This document shows, in pieces, positions 53,622 to 62,244 of a stretch of DNA of 64,000 nt; the stretch's first letter is position 1; every line of letters begins with the position of its first letter. Below the pieces are notes generated by a model. That model was not told the origin of the DNA, searched no databases, and worked only from the letters and a program-made list of their open reading frames with translations. Location: contig NZ_VKOG01000006.1 of assembly GCF_007474545.1 (NCBI RefSeq), positions 1-64,000 on the forward strand. Direction: 5' to 3'. The DNA is from Chryseobacterium binzhouense (GTDB lineage Bacteria > Bacteroidota > Bacteroidia > Flavobacteriales > Weeksellaceae). The translations under genes and the position numbers were made by a program.

Positions 53622-54485
53622 TTAGTTGAATTCAGCAAAAGACTGCTGGATGCTCATCGCGATTTCGTCAATCTTATAAGTTAATCCATCGATCTTAGAA
53701 GTAAAGAAGTTATAAAGTATAATTGCAATTGCAGAAGTACCAATACCTAAAGCAGTATTAATCAAAGCTTCAGAAATACCAATTGACAACGCTGCTGCAT
53801 CCGGAGTACCTCCACCAGAACCTAAAGCGAAGAATGCCTTAATCATCCCGATTACAGTTCCCAATAACGCAACTAATGTTGCTACAGTACCTAATGTAGA
53901 AAGAATCATCATGTTTTTCTCCAACATTGGCATTTCAAGAGTTGTAGCTTCTTCAATAGCTTTGTTTAAAGCCACCATTTTCTGCTCTTTGTTAAGCGTA
54001 GTATCTGTTGATAGAGCTTTATAAGTCGTAAGACCTTCTTTCACAACATTACCTACAGAACCTTCTTGTCTGTCGCACTCTTCTAAAGCTTCATTGATTT
54101 TGTTCTGGTTAAGAAGGCTTCTTACTTTTACAACAAAATTGTCTAAGTTACCTTTACCAGCTGCTTTACCCAGGATAAAGAATCTTTCTAAAGAGAAAAC
54201 CACTACAGTAATCATAAACAAAACCAAAATGTGAACTACAGGACCTCCCATATAAATAATTCCCATGAAAGACTCAGGATGTAATTGTTTTGATTCTACA
54301 TCTGCAAATGCCACAGAAGCTCCACTGATATTAGGATCTGCTTTAAAATTACTTGGGTTACCAAATAAGAATAAGTAAATTGCTAATGCAATTACATAAA
54401 GAATTGGTAAAATAATTGCAGGGTTAAGACCTCCTGCTTTTTTAGCAACTACTTGCTCATCACTTTTTGAAACATTCATTTCCAT
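53622..54485 (-). CDS. exbB: ExbB/TolQ/MotA-family proton channel
   Basis: This 287-residue inner-membrane channel subunit has an N-terminal helix (about 18-40), a periplasmic loop, a second helix (VHILVLFMITVVVFSLERFFILG), a cytoplasmic region (NKINEALEECDRQEGS) and two closing helices (LSTLGTVATLVALLGTVIGMIKAF and SEALINTALGIGTSAIAIILYNFF) that form the family core. It starts at MEMNVSK (54485); MNVSK at 54479 is possible. First gene of the exbB-exbD-exbD-tonB operon with a textbook promoter. Confidence 0.95.
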   Translation of the reverse strand: MEMNVSKSDEQVVAKKAGGLNPAIILPILYVIALAIYLFLFGNPSNFKADPNISGASVAFADVESKQLHPESFMGIIYMGGPVVHILVLFMITVVVFSLERFFILGKAAGKGNLDNFVVKVRSLLNQNKINEALEECDRQEGSVGNVVKEGLTTYKALSTDTTLNKEQKMVALNKAIEEATTLEMPMLEKNMMILSTLGTVATLVALLGTVIGMIKAFFALGSGGGTPDAAALSIGISEALINTALGIGTSAIAIILYNFFTSKIDGLTYKIDEIAMSIQQSFAEFN

Positions 54486-54534
54486 ATTTAACTAAATTAT
54501 ATTGTTTTAAATTTTTAAAGTTGTAAAATAAAGG

Positions 54535-54564
54535 CAAAATTAATTAAAATGCAATAGCATCAAA
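54535..54564 (-). promoter_or_regulatory. exbB operon promoter
   Basis: Minus-strand TTTG (54561-54564), 18 bases, TAATTTTG (54535-54542). The predicted leader is about 45 bases. I see no obvious Fur-box-like palindrome. Confidence 0.7.
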
Positions 54565-54723
54565 TAAGATTTTACCTTTTTTTGATAAGGATAATTTAAT
54601 CCGGTTTCGATATTGTAATTAAATTAAAAATAATTATTAATTATTGTCTCAATTGGAAAATACATTAAAAAATTTAAAAAAATAACTATCTAATTTTTTT
54701 AAATTATCAATGTTAATTTTTTT

Positions 54724-57579
54724 TTACATTACAATGTTAACAATTTTTTTGGGGACAATGATCACTTTTTTAGGTAAATTTCCTGCTAAAATATCTTTTG
54801 TTTTTTCTTCTGCCATTACAAGATCTTCTATTTCTTTAGGAGATAATGTTGCCGGAAGAGCTAATTTAAACTTCATTTTACCATTAAAACTCACCGGATA
54901 CTCTATTTCGTCTTCAACCAGATACTCCTCATTCAAAGCAGGGAACTTTTCAAACTCTATTGATGACTGATGTCCCAGCAAATTCCATACCTCTTCACAA
55001 ATATGTGGAGCATACGGAGAGATTATAACGGCTAATGGTTCTAAAATATTGCGTTTGTTGCATTTTATTTTTTGCAATTCGTTTACAGCGATCATAAAAG
55101 AAGATACCGAAGTATTGAAAGAGAAGTTTTCAATATCGTAAACTACCTTCTTTATTAAGGTATGTAAAACTTTATATTCCGCTTTGGTCGGCTCTTCATC
55201 AGAAACCGAGAAAGTATCTCCGTCAAAATATAAATTCCAGAATTTTTTCAGGAAACCGTAAACTCCACTCAAACCTTGCGTGTTCCAAGGCTTCGATTGT
55301 TCCAGCGGTCCTAAGAACATTTCATACAATCTTAAACCGTCTGCTCCGTACTCTTCACAAATATCGTCAGGATTTACCACATTGTATGTCCTCTTAGACA
55401 TTTTATCAACTTCCCTTTCTGTAATTAATCTTCCATCCTCAAGAATAAATTCTGCATTATTAAATTCAGGTCGCCAAACTTTAAGTTTTTCAACATCAAT
55501 TTCGTCTGTAGCTCCAATTAGCATTGAAATATCTACAGGAATTCGTTGAGTTTGATATTCACCAGCAAGATTCTTCGACACAATTTTATTAATTCCATCT
55601 ATTCTATGAATCAACGCACTCATCCCCAAAATCATCCCTTGATTGATCAATTTTTGAAAAGGCTCGCCATGATTAATATATCCTCTATCCTTTAAGAACA
55701 TGTTCCAAAAACGGGAGTACAATAAATGACCAGTTGCGTGTTCGCTTCCTCCGATATATAAATCTACCTGTCCCCAATAATCTGATAATTCTTTGTTCGC
55801 AAAAACCTCATCATTGTTTGGATCCATGTATCTAAGGAAATACCAAGAGCTTCCCGCCCATCCCGGCATGGTAGATAATTCTAAAGGGAAAACCGTTTTT
55901 TCATCAATTAAATTTGTATCAACAACTTTTTGGTTGGCTTCGTCCCACGCAAAAGTTTTTGCATTTCCTAATGGTGGATCTCCGTCTTCAGTCGGCAGAT
56001 ATTTTTCAACTTCAGGAAGTTCCAAAGGTAAAGCAGAAATCGGCAATGTATAAGGCATGCCATCCTTATAATATATAGGAACCGGCTCTCCCCAATATCG
56101 TTGTCTTGAGAAAATCGCATCACGCTGTCTGTAGTTCGTTGTTCCGTGACCAATTCCTTTGTTTTCGATTTCAGAAATTATTTTTGCTTTCGCATCATTA
56201 TAATTTAATCCATTCAAGAAATCAGAATTCACACAAACCGAATCTTTAGAATCAAAAGAAGCTTCCTGAACGTCTTCGTCCGTTTCCACCACTTTTTTTA
56301 TTTCGAGATTAAATTTCTTTGCAAATCTGTGGTCACGTTCGTCATGTGCAGGAACTGCCATTACAGCACCCGTTCCGTAACCCATCAAAACATAATCTGA
56401 AATATAAATCGGCATTTTTTCTCCGCTGAAAGGATTGATCGCATGACTTCCTGTAAACGCTCCTGAAACATTTTTCACGTCTGCCATTCTATCACGTTCA
56501 GTTTTCTTTGAAGTTTCTTCAATATAAGTATCTACTTCAGCCTTTTGAGCATCTGTAGTAATTGTTTCCACTAAAGGATTTTCAGGAGCTAAAACCATAA
56601 AAGTTGCTCCGAAAATTGTATCAGGTCTTGTTGTGAAAACTTCTATATAGTTATTGGTTGTCGGTTGTTGGTTGGCGGAGTTTTCATCTGATGATTGTAA
56701 ACCATCAATTAAAAATTTCACTTGTGCGCCTTGAGACTTCCCTATCCAATATTCTTGTGAATCTTTCAGCGGCTGTGGCCAGTCAAGAGTTTTCAGGCCT
56801 TGCAATAATCTTTCAGAGTACGCAGAAATTCTCATGCTCCACTGCATCATTTTCTTTTGGAAAACAGGAAAACCTCCTCTTTCAGATTTTCCGTCTTTCA
56901 CTTCGTCATTTGCCAGAACAGTTCCTAATGCAGGACACCAGTTCACAGTTGTTTCTGCCCGGTAAGCCAAGCGGTAATTTAAAAGAATATCTTCTTTATC
57001 AATTTCAGAAGCTGCATTCCACTCTTCAGCCGTAAAATTTAATTCATCATTCTGATTGGCATTTAACCCTTCCGTTCCTTTTTCTTCGAAATGTTTGATT
57101 AAAGATGAAATCGGTTCAGCTTTATCGGTAGCTTTATTATACCATGAATGAAACAATTCAATAAAAATCCACTGTGTCCATTTATAATAAGAAGGATCAG
57201 AAGTTCTTACTTCTCTGCTCCAGTCGAAAGAAAAACCAATTTTTCTAAGCTGCTCTTCGTATCTCGTAATATTTTGTTCAGTCGTAATCGCAGGATGCTG
57301 CCCTGTCTGAATTGCATATTGCTCAGCAGGAAGCCCAAAGCTGTCATATCCAACCGGATGAAGCACATTGAAACCCTGATGTCTTTTGTATCGCGCATAG
57401 ATATCAGAAGCAATATAACCAAGTGGATGCCCCACATGAAGTCCCGCTCCGGATGGATACGGAAACATATCGAGAACGTAAAATTTAGGTTTGTCTGTGT
57501 TGTCGGAAGTTTTGTAGGTTTGATTTTCCTTCCAGTATTTCTGCCACTTTTTTTCTATCTGCTGATGATCGTAAAACAC
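54724..57579 (-). CDS. leuS: Leucyl-tRNA synthetase
   Basis: This 951-residue class I synthetase charges tRNA-Leu. The HIGH-type motif lies in FPYPSGAGLHVGHPLGY. The CP1 editing domain (about 290-500) has TTRPDTIFGATFMVLAPE and YGTGAVMAVPAHDERD. KMSKR is in EVDKMSKRTYNVVNPDDI (about residue 735), followed by the anticodon-binding bundle and C-terminal domain ending KKVIIVPKKIVNIVM. All expected domains are present. A minus-strand -7 box (TATTTTTG) lies at 57658-57665. Confidence 0.96.
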   Translation of the reverse strand: MFYDHQQIEKKWQKYWKENQTYKTSDNTDKPKFYVLDMFPYPSGAGLHVGHPLGYIASDIYARYKRHQGFNVLHPVGYDSFGLPAEQYAIQTGQHPAITTEQNITRYEEQLRKIGFSFDWSREVRTSDPSYYKWTQWIFIELFHSWYNKATDKAEPISSLIKHFEEKGTEGLNANQNDELNFTAEEWNAASEIDKEDILLNYRLAYRAETTVNWCPALGTVLANDEVKDGKSERGGFPVFQKKMMQWSMRISAYSERLLQGLKTLDWPQPLKDSQEYWIGKSQGAQVKFLIDGLQSSDENSANQQPTTNNYIEVFTTRPDTIFGATFMVLAPENPLVETITTDAQKAEVDTYIEETSKKTERDRMADVKNVSGAFTGSHAINPFSGEKMPIYISDYVLMGYGTGAVMAVPAHDERDHRFAKKFNLEIKKVVETDEDVQEASFDSKDSVCVNSDFLNGLNYNDAKAKIISEIENKGIGHGTTNYRQRDAIFSRQRYWGEPVPIYYKDGMPYTLPISALPLELPEVEKYLPTEDGDPPLGNAKTFAWDEANQKVVDTNLIDEKTVFPLELSTMPGWAGSSWYFLRYMDPNNDEVFANKELSDYWGQVDLYIGGSEHATGHLLYSRFWNMFLKDRGYINHGEPFQKLINQGMILGMSALIHRIDGINKIVSKNLAGEYQTQRIPVDISMLIGATDEIDVEKLKVWRPEFNNAEFILEDGRLITEREVDKMSKRTYNVVNPDDICEEYGADGLRLYEMFLGPLEQSKPWNTQGLSGVYGFLKKFWNLYFDGDTFSVSDEEPTKAEYKVLHTLIKKVVYDIENFSFNTSVSSFMIAVNELQKIKCNKRNILEPLAVIISPYAPHICEEVWNLLGHQSSIEFEKFPALNEEYLVEDEIEYPVSFNGKMKFKLALPATLSPKEIEDLVMAEEKTKDILAGNLPKKVIIVPKKIVNIVM

Positions 57580-57715
57580 TTTTTTATAATAGATGTTAGA
57601 TGTTAGACTTTAGAAATTAGATTTAATTTTTCTCATTAATTCCCATTCTAATTTTCACAAAAATAATGATTTTAAAAGAAATGGAAATAGAATTAAAATT
57701 AAATACTAAGATTAG

Positions 57716-57746
57716 CATAAAAAAATCCCGCTGGAAAAACGGGATG
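57716..57746 (-). terminator. Terminator of the lipocalin-like gene
   Basis: ATCCCG (57725-57730) pairs with CGGGAT (57740-57745), then seven T on the minus strand. Confidence 0.8.
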
Positions 57747-57769
57747 ATATAGCTGAGTATCTTAATATA

Positions 57770-58240
57770 TTAAGGTACAATTCTTTTAAAAGTATATGTT
57801 GTCGATTTATAAACTGTAGGATCTGTTGTATCTTCAAACTTAAGATTCATGGTTTGGGCGTCCAGTAAAATAATTTTAGCTCTTTCTACAACTATTGTTC
57901 CCTGATATTTTACTTCCAGATCTTTGGTTGATGGATTATATACGTATGAAAAATTGCGTTGGGAAATTGTGCTGCATGTAGGAGTGGAACCCGCCAAATC
58001 TTTATTGGTTCTTTGTCCCGAAGAATTTTCATTAAAAACCCATCTTGATTCTTTCTGGCAGTCTGTATATGCAATTTCATCTGAAAATCCTGCGTTGTCA
58101 GCAGGAACCTGCGTTCTCACTTCCTTGGTAGGAGACCACGTTCCTACAAGGGGAAATACCTGCTCTGGAGTTTCGTCATCATTACATCCCGTAAAAGCTA
58201 ATAATGATAATCCGGCAAATATTAAGGCTAATTTCTTCAT
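57770..58240 (-). CDS. Lipocalin-like lipoprotein
   Basis: This 156-residue lipoprotein has a signal with lipobox AFTGC (Cys near residue 19), an acidic linker (NDDETPEQ) and an eight-strand-like beta domain starting FPLVGTWSPTKEVR, the lipocalin-like opening common in Bacteroidetes. It contains two Cys (TDCQKES, TPTCSTISQ) that could pair. Ligand unknown. Monocistronic with its own terminator; its 5' region faces the divergent GT2 gene. Confidence 0.8.
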   Translation of the reverse strand: MKKLALIFAGLSLLAFTGCNDDETPEQVFPLVGTWSPTKEVRTQVPADNAGFSDEIAYTDCQKESRWVFNENSSGQRTNKDLAGSTPTCSTISQRNFSYVYNPSTKDLEVKYQGTIVVERAKIILLDAQTMNLKFEDTTDPTVYKSTTYTFKRIVP

Positions 58241-58365
58241 AGATCTAATTTTTCAAGGCTTAAAATTATGACTTTTTTTAAAAATCACCTCATTTTTTTT
58301 ACATTTTGAAAGTATAATTTGTAAATTATTGAAAATATCTACCCAACAGTGCCAATTCAAAGCCT

Positions 58366-58373
58366 TATATTTG
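58366..58373 (+). promoter_or_regulatory. GT2 -7 element
   Basis: TATATTTG, a perfect TAnnTTTG, ending 11 bases before the ATG at 58385. It rules out the upstream start at 58349. Confidence 0.5.
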
Positions 58374-58384
58374 CAAAAAAACAC

Positions 58385-59137
58385 ATGGCGGAAGTTTCTA
58401 TCATTACACCTTGTTACAACTCTTCCCAATTTTTGGAAGAAACGATCAAATCTGTTCTGAATCAAACTTTTACCGACTGGGAATGGATCATTACCGACGA
58501 TCAGTCTACCGATAATTCTGTGGAAATCATTCAAAAAATTTCTGATCCCAGAATACAGCTTATCATTGCCGAAAAAAACGGAGGTGCAGGACACGCAAGA
58601 AATATTTCTCTGAAAAAAGCAAAAGGAAGGTTTATTACTTTTCTGGATGCCGACGATTTCTGGGAAAAAAACTTTCTGGAAGAAATGGTGGCTTTTATGA
58701 AAAAGCATAATGCCGAAATTGCCTATTCCAATTACGCCAGATGTGACGAAAATCTGATTCCGAAAATTGAAGACTTTAAGGCAGATAAAGAAGTTACTTT
58801 TAATAATTTATTAAAAACATGCAGACTTTCCTTACTTTCATCTATGTATGATTCTCAAAGAGTAGGAAAAGAGTTTTTCCCGGAAGGCAGCAAACGCGAA
58901 GATCATGTGATGTGGCTCAACCTGCTGAAAAAAATTCCGGTCGGAAAGCCTCTTCCAAAAACCATGGCAAAGTACAGAATGCACCCAACAAGTATTTCCA
59001 GAAAAAAACAAAATATCGTAAAAGATCAATATCTTGTTTATAAGGATTTTATGAAATTCTCTACTATAAAATCTTTGTATTATACAGGAAACTGGGCTTT
59101 GAACGGATTTCTGAAATATTCAAAAATATTTAACTGA
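58385..59137 (+). CDS. Glycosyltransferase family 2
   Basis: The protein has about 250 residues. The GT-A fold starts at once (MAEVSIITPCYNSSQFLEETIKSVLNQTF). It has DDQSTDNS for nucleotide-sugar binding, the DxD motif in FLDADDFW and a late KYRMHPTSISRKK acceptor-side segment. Members add sugars to LPS or O-antigen lipids; the substrate here is unknown. The stop overlaps the next ATG by one base (TGATG), so translation is probably coupled. waaA faces it downstream, a context that fits envelope glycan work. Confidence 0.92.
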   Translation: MAEVSIITPCYNSSQFLEETIKSVLNQTFTDWEWIITDDQSTDNSVEIIQKISDPRIQLIIAEKNGGAGHARNISLKKAKGRFITFLDADDFWEKNFLEEMVAFMKKHNAEIAYSNYARCDENLIPKIEDFKADKEVTFNNLLKTCRLSLLSSMYDSQRVGKEFFPEGSKREDHVMWLNLLKKIPVGKPLPKTMAKYRMHPTSISRKKQNIVKDQYLVYKDFMKFSTIKSLYYTGNWALNGFLKYSKIFN

Positions 59138-59763
59138 TGGAATATTCTAAAGAGTTTAAAACTGCGCTAAGCCAGCTTTCCGGCATTGAAAAAGACCGGC
59201 TTATTTTCAGATTGCTTAAAAAAGACAAAATTCTCTCAAAAAAATTATTCTTTGAATTAATAGATGAAGAAACCGCTGACCAAAAGCGGGATCAAATGGA
59301 AAAAACGGTAAAAGACAAAGTTGAATATGCATCTAAATATCTCAGCAACCAAAAATATTTTCTTATTCTGATCAGAAAAATCAGTGCAGAAATTACAGAA
59401 CACGTAAAGGTAACATCTGACAAGTTCGGTGACGTTTCTCTTAATCTTGTCTTAGTAACCGAAATCTTAAAATTTAATGATAAACTCAGCCGGTTGAGAT
59501 TTAATGATGTTTACAAACTATATCTTTACCTAATTAATAAAGTGGTAAAAGCTTTAATTTTAACGAAAAAACTAGACGAAGACTACTGGATGGAAATTGA
59601 CGACTATCTTTCCGCAGTTTATAATAAAATTACCGGCAATATTTATCTTGAAAAGCTTTTTATCAACAACGGTATAGATCTCAACTGGCTGAATGTTGAA
59701 AGAATTCCGGAACATTTTGACCTCATCATAAAAGATATTAAGAGCCAGGGATTTTTAAAATGA
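59137..59763 (+). CDS. Hypothetical protein coupled to GT2
   Basis: This 208-residue cytosolic protein is almost entirely helical and highly charged (starts MEYSKEFKTALSQLSGIEKDRLIFRLLKKDK; centre VTEILKFNDKLSRLRFNDVYKLYLYLINKVVKAL). No signal peptide, membrane segment or known motif. The ATG overlaps the GT2 stop, so the two are translated together and it may assist that enzyme. Its 3' end overlaps waaA tail to tail by nine bases. I do not recognise the family. Confidence 0.75.
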   Translation: MEYSKEFKTALSQLSGIEKDRLIFRLLKKDKILSKKLFFELIDEETADQKRDQMEKTVKDKVEYASKYLSNQKYFLILIRKISAEITEHVKVTSDKFGDVSLNLVLVTEILKFNDKLSRLRFNDVYKLYLYLINKVVKALILTKKLDEDYWMEIDDYLSAVYNKITGNIYLEKLFINNGIDLNWLNVERIPEHFDLIIKDIKSQGFLK

Positions 59764-60993
59764 TAATATTTTCTTCAAAATAAGTTTTGAAGAATCTGGC
59801 TGTTCAGCAACGAAATTTCCCGCATTTTCAGACATTTTTTTGAGTTCTTCTTCATTATTTAAAAGAAAAAGGACAAATTCAGCAGCTTCATTCTCATGCT
59901 CAAAAGATTTTCCGCCTTCGGACTGAATTAAATTATCTGCTTCGGGATTTTTCCTGTATTGATTGCCAAAAACAACAGGAACATCAAAAGTAGCGGCTTC
60001 TAGAATATTGTGTAATCCCGAACTGTGAAAACCACCTCCGACAACGGCAATATCTGTATACGAATATATTTTTGAAAGCAAACCGATACTGTCGATGATG
60101 AGAGTTTTTGAGTTTGATAGTTTTTGAGTTTGATAGTTTTTTAGGTTACTGTAGAGAATTGCATCTGGAAAAATTTCTTTTAAGTTTTCTACTCTTTTTA
60201 AATCGTGTGGAGCAATGATGAGCTTAACATTATTGTTTTCAAGGTAAATCATTTGGGCAATTCTCTCTTCCGCCTGCCACGAACTTCCAAAGACAACTGT
60301 TTTTTTGCCTGAAATAAAGTCTTCAACAAAATCTACATGATTATCCCTAATTTTCAATTGTTTTACCCTATCAAAACGCGTATCCCCACTCACCGAAGAA
60401 TCTAGTAGACCAATACTTTTAGCCAAAACATAAGATTGCTGTGTCTGGTGAAAAAACCAGGTAATATTTCTTTTGAGCTGTTGCGTAAACCATTTTCCAT
60501 ACGTAGCAAAAAAAGACTGATTTTCATAAAACAATGCAGAAATCACAAATGTCTTTACCTTTCTGTTTTTAAGTTCGGCTAAAAGATGATACCAGTAATC
60601 ATACTTTACGGTAAAGAAGATTTCACAATCAAACTGAGATAAAAACTTACTAACAGTTTTTTTTCGGTCAAAAGGAAGATAACAAACAACATCTGCAATA
60701 TGCTTTTTTTTTACTACATTTTCATAACCTGAAGGAGAGAAAAAAGTAATCAGAATTTTATGATGTGGAAAGCTTTCTTTCAATTTTTCCAAAACAGGCA
60801 ACCCTTGCTCATACTCTCCTAAACTGGCAGCGTGCATCCAAATGATTTTATCTGATGATAAAAATTTTTCCTGAACTTTTTTCAAAGAATGTTTTCTGCC
60901 TTCAACGCCTTTTTTAGTTTTATCATTAAACAATGACAAAAACCTCATTCCGAAAATGAGAAGATGAATAAATATATTGTAAAGAAAACTCAA
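59755..60993 (-). CDS. waaA: 3-deoxy-D-manno-octulosonic acid (Kdo) transferase
   Basis: WaaA (KdtA) attaches Kdo from CMP-Kdo to lipid A precursors at the inner membrane. The 412 residues have an N-terminal membrane anchor (about 3-21), the catalytic Glu in WMHAASLGEYEQG (E60), VVFGSSWQAEE and the C-terminal nucleotide-binding GGGFHSSGLHNILEAATFDVPVVFG. A 16-bp tandem duplication at 60104-60135 codes for YQTQKLSNSKT in two successive frames. The rest of the sequence is intact. It overlaps the upstream plus-strand gene's end by nine bases. Confidence 0.94.
   Translation of the reverse strand: MSFLYNIFIHLLIFGMRFLSLFNDKTKKGVEGRKHSLKKVQEKFLSSDKIIWMHAASLGEYEQGLPVLEKLKESFPHHKILITFFSPSGYENVVKKKHIADVVCYLPFDRKKTVSKFLSQFDCEIFFTVKYDYWYHLLAELKNRKVKTFVISALFYENQSFFATYGKWFTQQLKRNITWFFHQTQQSYVLAKSIGLLDSSVSGDTRFDRVKQLKIRDNHVDFVEDFISGKKTVVFGSSWQAEERIAQMIYLENNNVKLIIAPHDLKRVENLKEIFPDAILYSNLKNYQTQKLSNSKTLIIDSIGLLSKIYSYTDIAVVGGGFHSSGLHNILEAATFDVPVVFGNQYRKNPEADNLIQSEGGKSFEHENEAAEFVLFLLNNEEELKKMSENAGNFVAEQPDSSKLILKKILSF
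60104..60135. repeat. 16-bp perfect tandem repeat inside waaA
   Basis: GTTTTTGAGTTTGATA occurs at 60104-60119 and again at 60120-60135, with a partial third start (GTTTTTT) after it. As 16 is not a multiple of three, each copy is read in a different frame. Confidence 0.85.
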
Positions 60994-60995
60994 TA

Positions 60996-61466
60996 TTAGG
61001 CTTTTGATGTTTCGGATTTACTTTCTTTGATCATTTTATAAATATGGATGCTTATTACAATAAAGACAAGCGCTAATAAAATAAAAACAACGCTGCTCAT
61101 TTCCTGCAGTTTAGCCTGTGCAATAAGAGTACTTTCCACAACAGTATCTGCCAACAAAAGCAAAATCGGCAGCAATGTACTGTTTGCAAAAAATTTCAGA
61201 CTTTCTTTATTTCTATAGCTATTGGGAACATTGAGCATTGGGGAATCAGGATTTCTCGAAATGCCGGCCAAAAGTAAAAACAAAAATGTAGCAATTACTG
61301 GCAAAATCCAGATTGCTTTTTTTTCGCTCACACCATCTACACTACCATTTATTGCAAAATGGGAAGGAACTATTTCAGGTAAATCTGAATAATTTATTCC
61401 TACAAAAATCCAGATAAAAATAAGCAGAATGATATTAATCGTTAATAACAGAGACGAAACTTTCAT
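60996..61466 (-). CDS. DUF1648 membrane protein
   Basis: This 156-residue inner-membrane protein has four predicted helices (about 5-24, 50-67, 92-110 and 124-145). The DUF1648 segment between the first two reads YSDLPEIVPSHFAINGSVDGVSEKKAIWILPV, where the PxHF(N)xxGxxDG pattern is the family mark. Relatives appear in SdpI-type immunity or signalling proteins, but no toxin gene is nearby. It sits between the C40 peptidase and waaA with gaps of two to three bases, so the three form one transcription unit. Confidence 0.87.
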   Translation of the reverse strand: MKVSSLLLTINIILLIFIWIFVGINYSDLPEIVPSHFAINGSVDGVSEKKAIWILPVIATFLFLLLAGISRNPDSPMLNVPNSYRNKESLKFFANSTLLPILLLLADTVVESTLIAQAKLQEMSSVVFILLALVFIVISIHIYKMIKESKSETSKA

Positions 61467-61469
61467 TGT

Positions 61470-62186
61470 TTAAATGACACTTTTGATAACTCTCAGTTTA
61501 TGGGTATGTTTATTAAGTTCTTTATTGAAAATTCCGCTGGAATCAAGTGTATCAATTCGCACTTTTCCTGATGCATGAATGATTTTCTGATTGTCAAGCA
61601 TAATTCCTACATGAATAATTTTTCCTTCAGAATTTTCAAAAAACGCCAGATCTCCCGGCTGACTTTCTTCTACAAAACTGAGCAGTTCTCCTACTTCAGC
61701 CTGTTGATAAGCATCACGTGGAAGTTTTATATTATGAATTTTGTATACCAACTGTGTAAAGCCGGAGCAGTCTACTGCAAAAAAACTTTTGCCGCCCCAC
61801 AAATAAGGAATATTGAGAAACTCTTTTGCCGTTAATGCAATACTTTCTCTCACATCATGGCTTCTGCGGGAAGCTACAGCAGGATATTCAACTTCTGAAC
61901 CCATGGATAAAAGTGTTTTTCCATCATTGGTCATTATTGACGCAAAGTCTTCTGTAATAATGGTTGTCTTTCTATTCGCAAGATATTCATCAGAAACAGG
62001 CTTAATCTGTTTAGTATCCATCCAGCCTTCGTAGCCGTCATAGTGCATTTTTATTTTGGTCCAGTTTTTATTGACCTCCAAAATATCAGCACTTTCACCG
62101 AACAAAATTTCTGTAACAATTTCAGATTTATCCGAATTTTCCGCCCGTACGGGTGCTACTGTTACAATACAAATTCCTTTATTCAT
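61470..62186 (-). CDS. C40 (NlpC/P60) family peptidase with SH3 domain
   Basis: This 238-residue predicted cell-wall peptidase has a bacterial SH3-like domain (about 8-60; APVRAENSDKSEIVTEILFGE, WTKIKMHYDGYEGWMD), a second SH3-like stretch (about 70-105) and an NlpC/P60 domain (about 115-238). The catalytic Cys140 is in FAVDCSGF, His192 in IIHVGIM and the third polar residue H204 in IIHASGKVR. It likely cleaves gamma-D-Glu-diamino acid bonds in peptidoglycan peptides. No signal peptide is visible at the chosen ATG, so it may act on recycled muropeptides in the cytosol. First gene of a unit with DUF1648 and waaA. Confidence 0.9.
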   Translation of the reverse strand: MNKGICIVTVAPVRAENSDKSEIVTEILFGESADILEVNKNWTKIKMHYDGYEGWMDTKQIKPVSDEYLANRKTTIITEDFASIMTNDGKTLLSMGSEVEYPAVASRRSHDVRESIALTAKEFLNIPYLWGGKSFFAVDCSGFTQLVYKIHNIKLPRDAYQQAEVGELLSFVEESQPGDLAFFENSEGKIIHVGIMLDNQKIIHASGKVRIDTLDSSGIFNKELNKHTHKLRVIKSVI

Positions 62187-62244
62187 TTATATTTTAATTA
62201 AAAGATTAAGGCTCAGGTTAAAAAAACTCAATTTCAGCCTCAAA

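Noticed and set aside
54640-54760. Regulatory repeat at the leuS 3' end (TTAACATTG copies)
   Set aside because: The copies are short and lie in very AT-rich DNA; chance is sufficient and no hairpin with a T-run could be defined.
58253-58708. Minus-strand 151-residue ORF
   Set aside because: It is antisense to the GT2 N-terminus and spans the GT2 promoter; the translation shows no family features.
61470-62186. C40 peptidase and DUF1648 protein as a toxin-immunity pair
   Set aside because: DUF1648 is also found in unrelated membrane proteins, the peptidase lacks an export signal or toxin-delivery domain, and waaA shares the unit, so there is no positive evidence.
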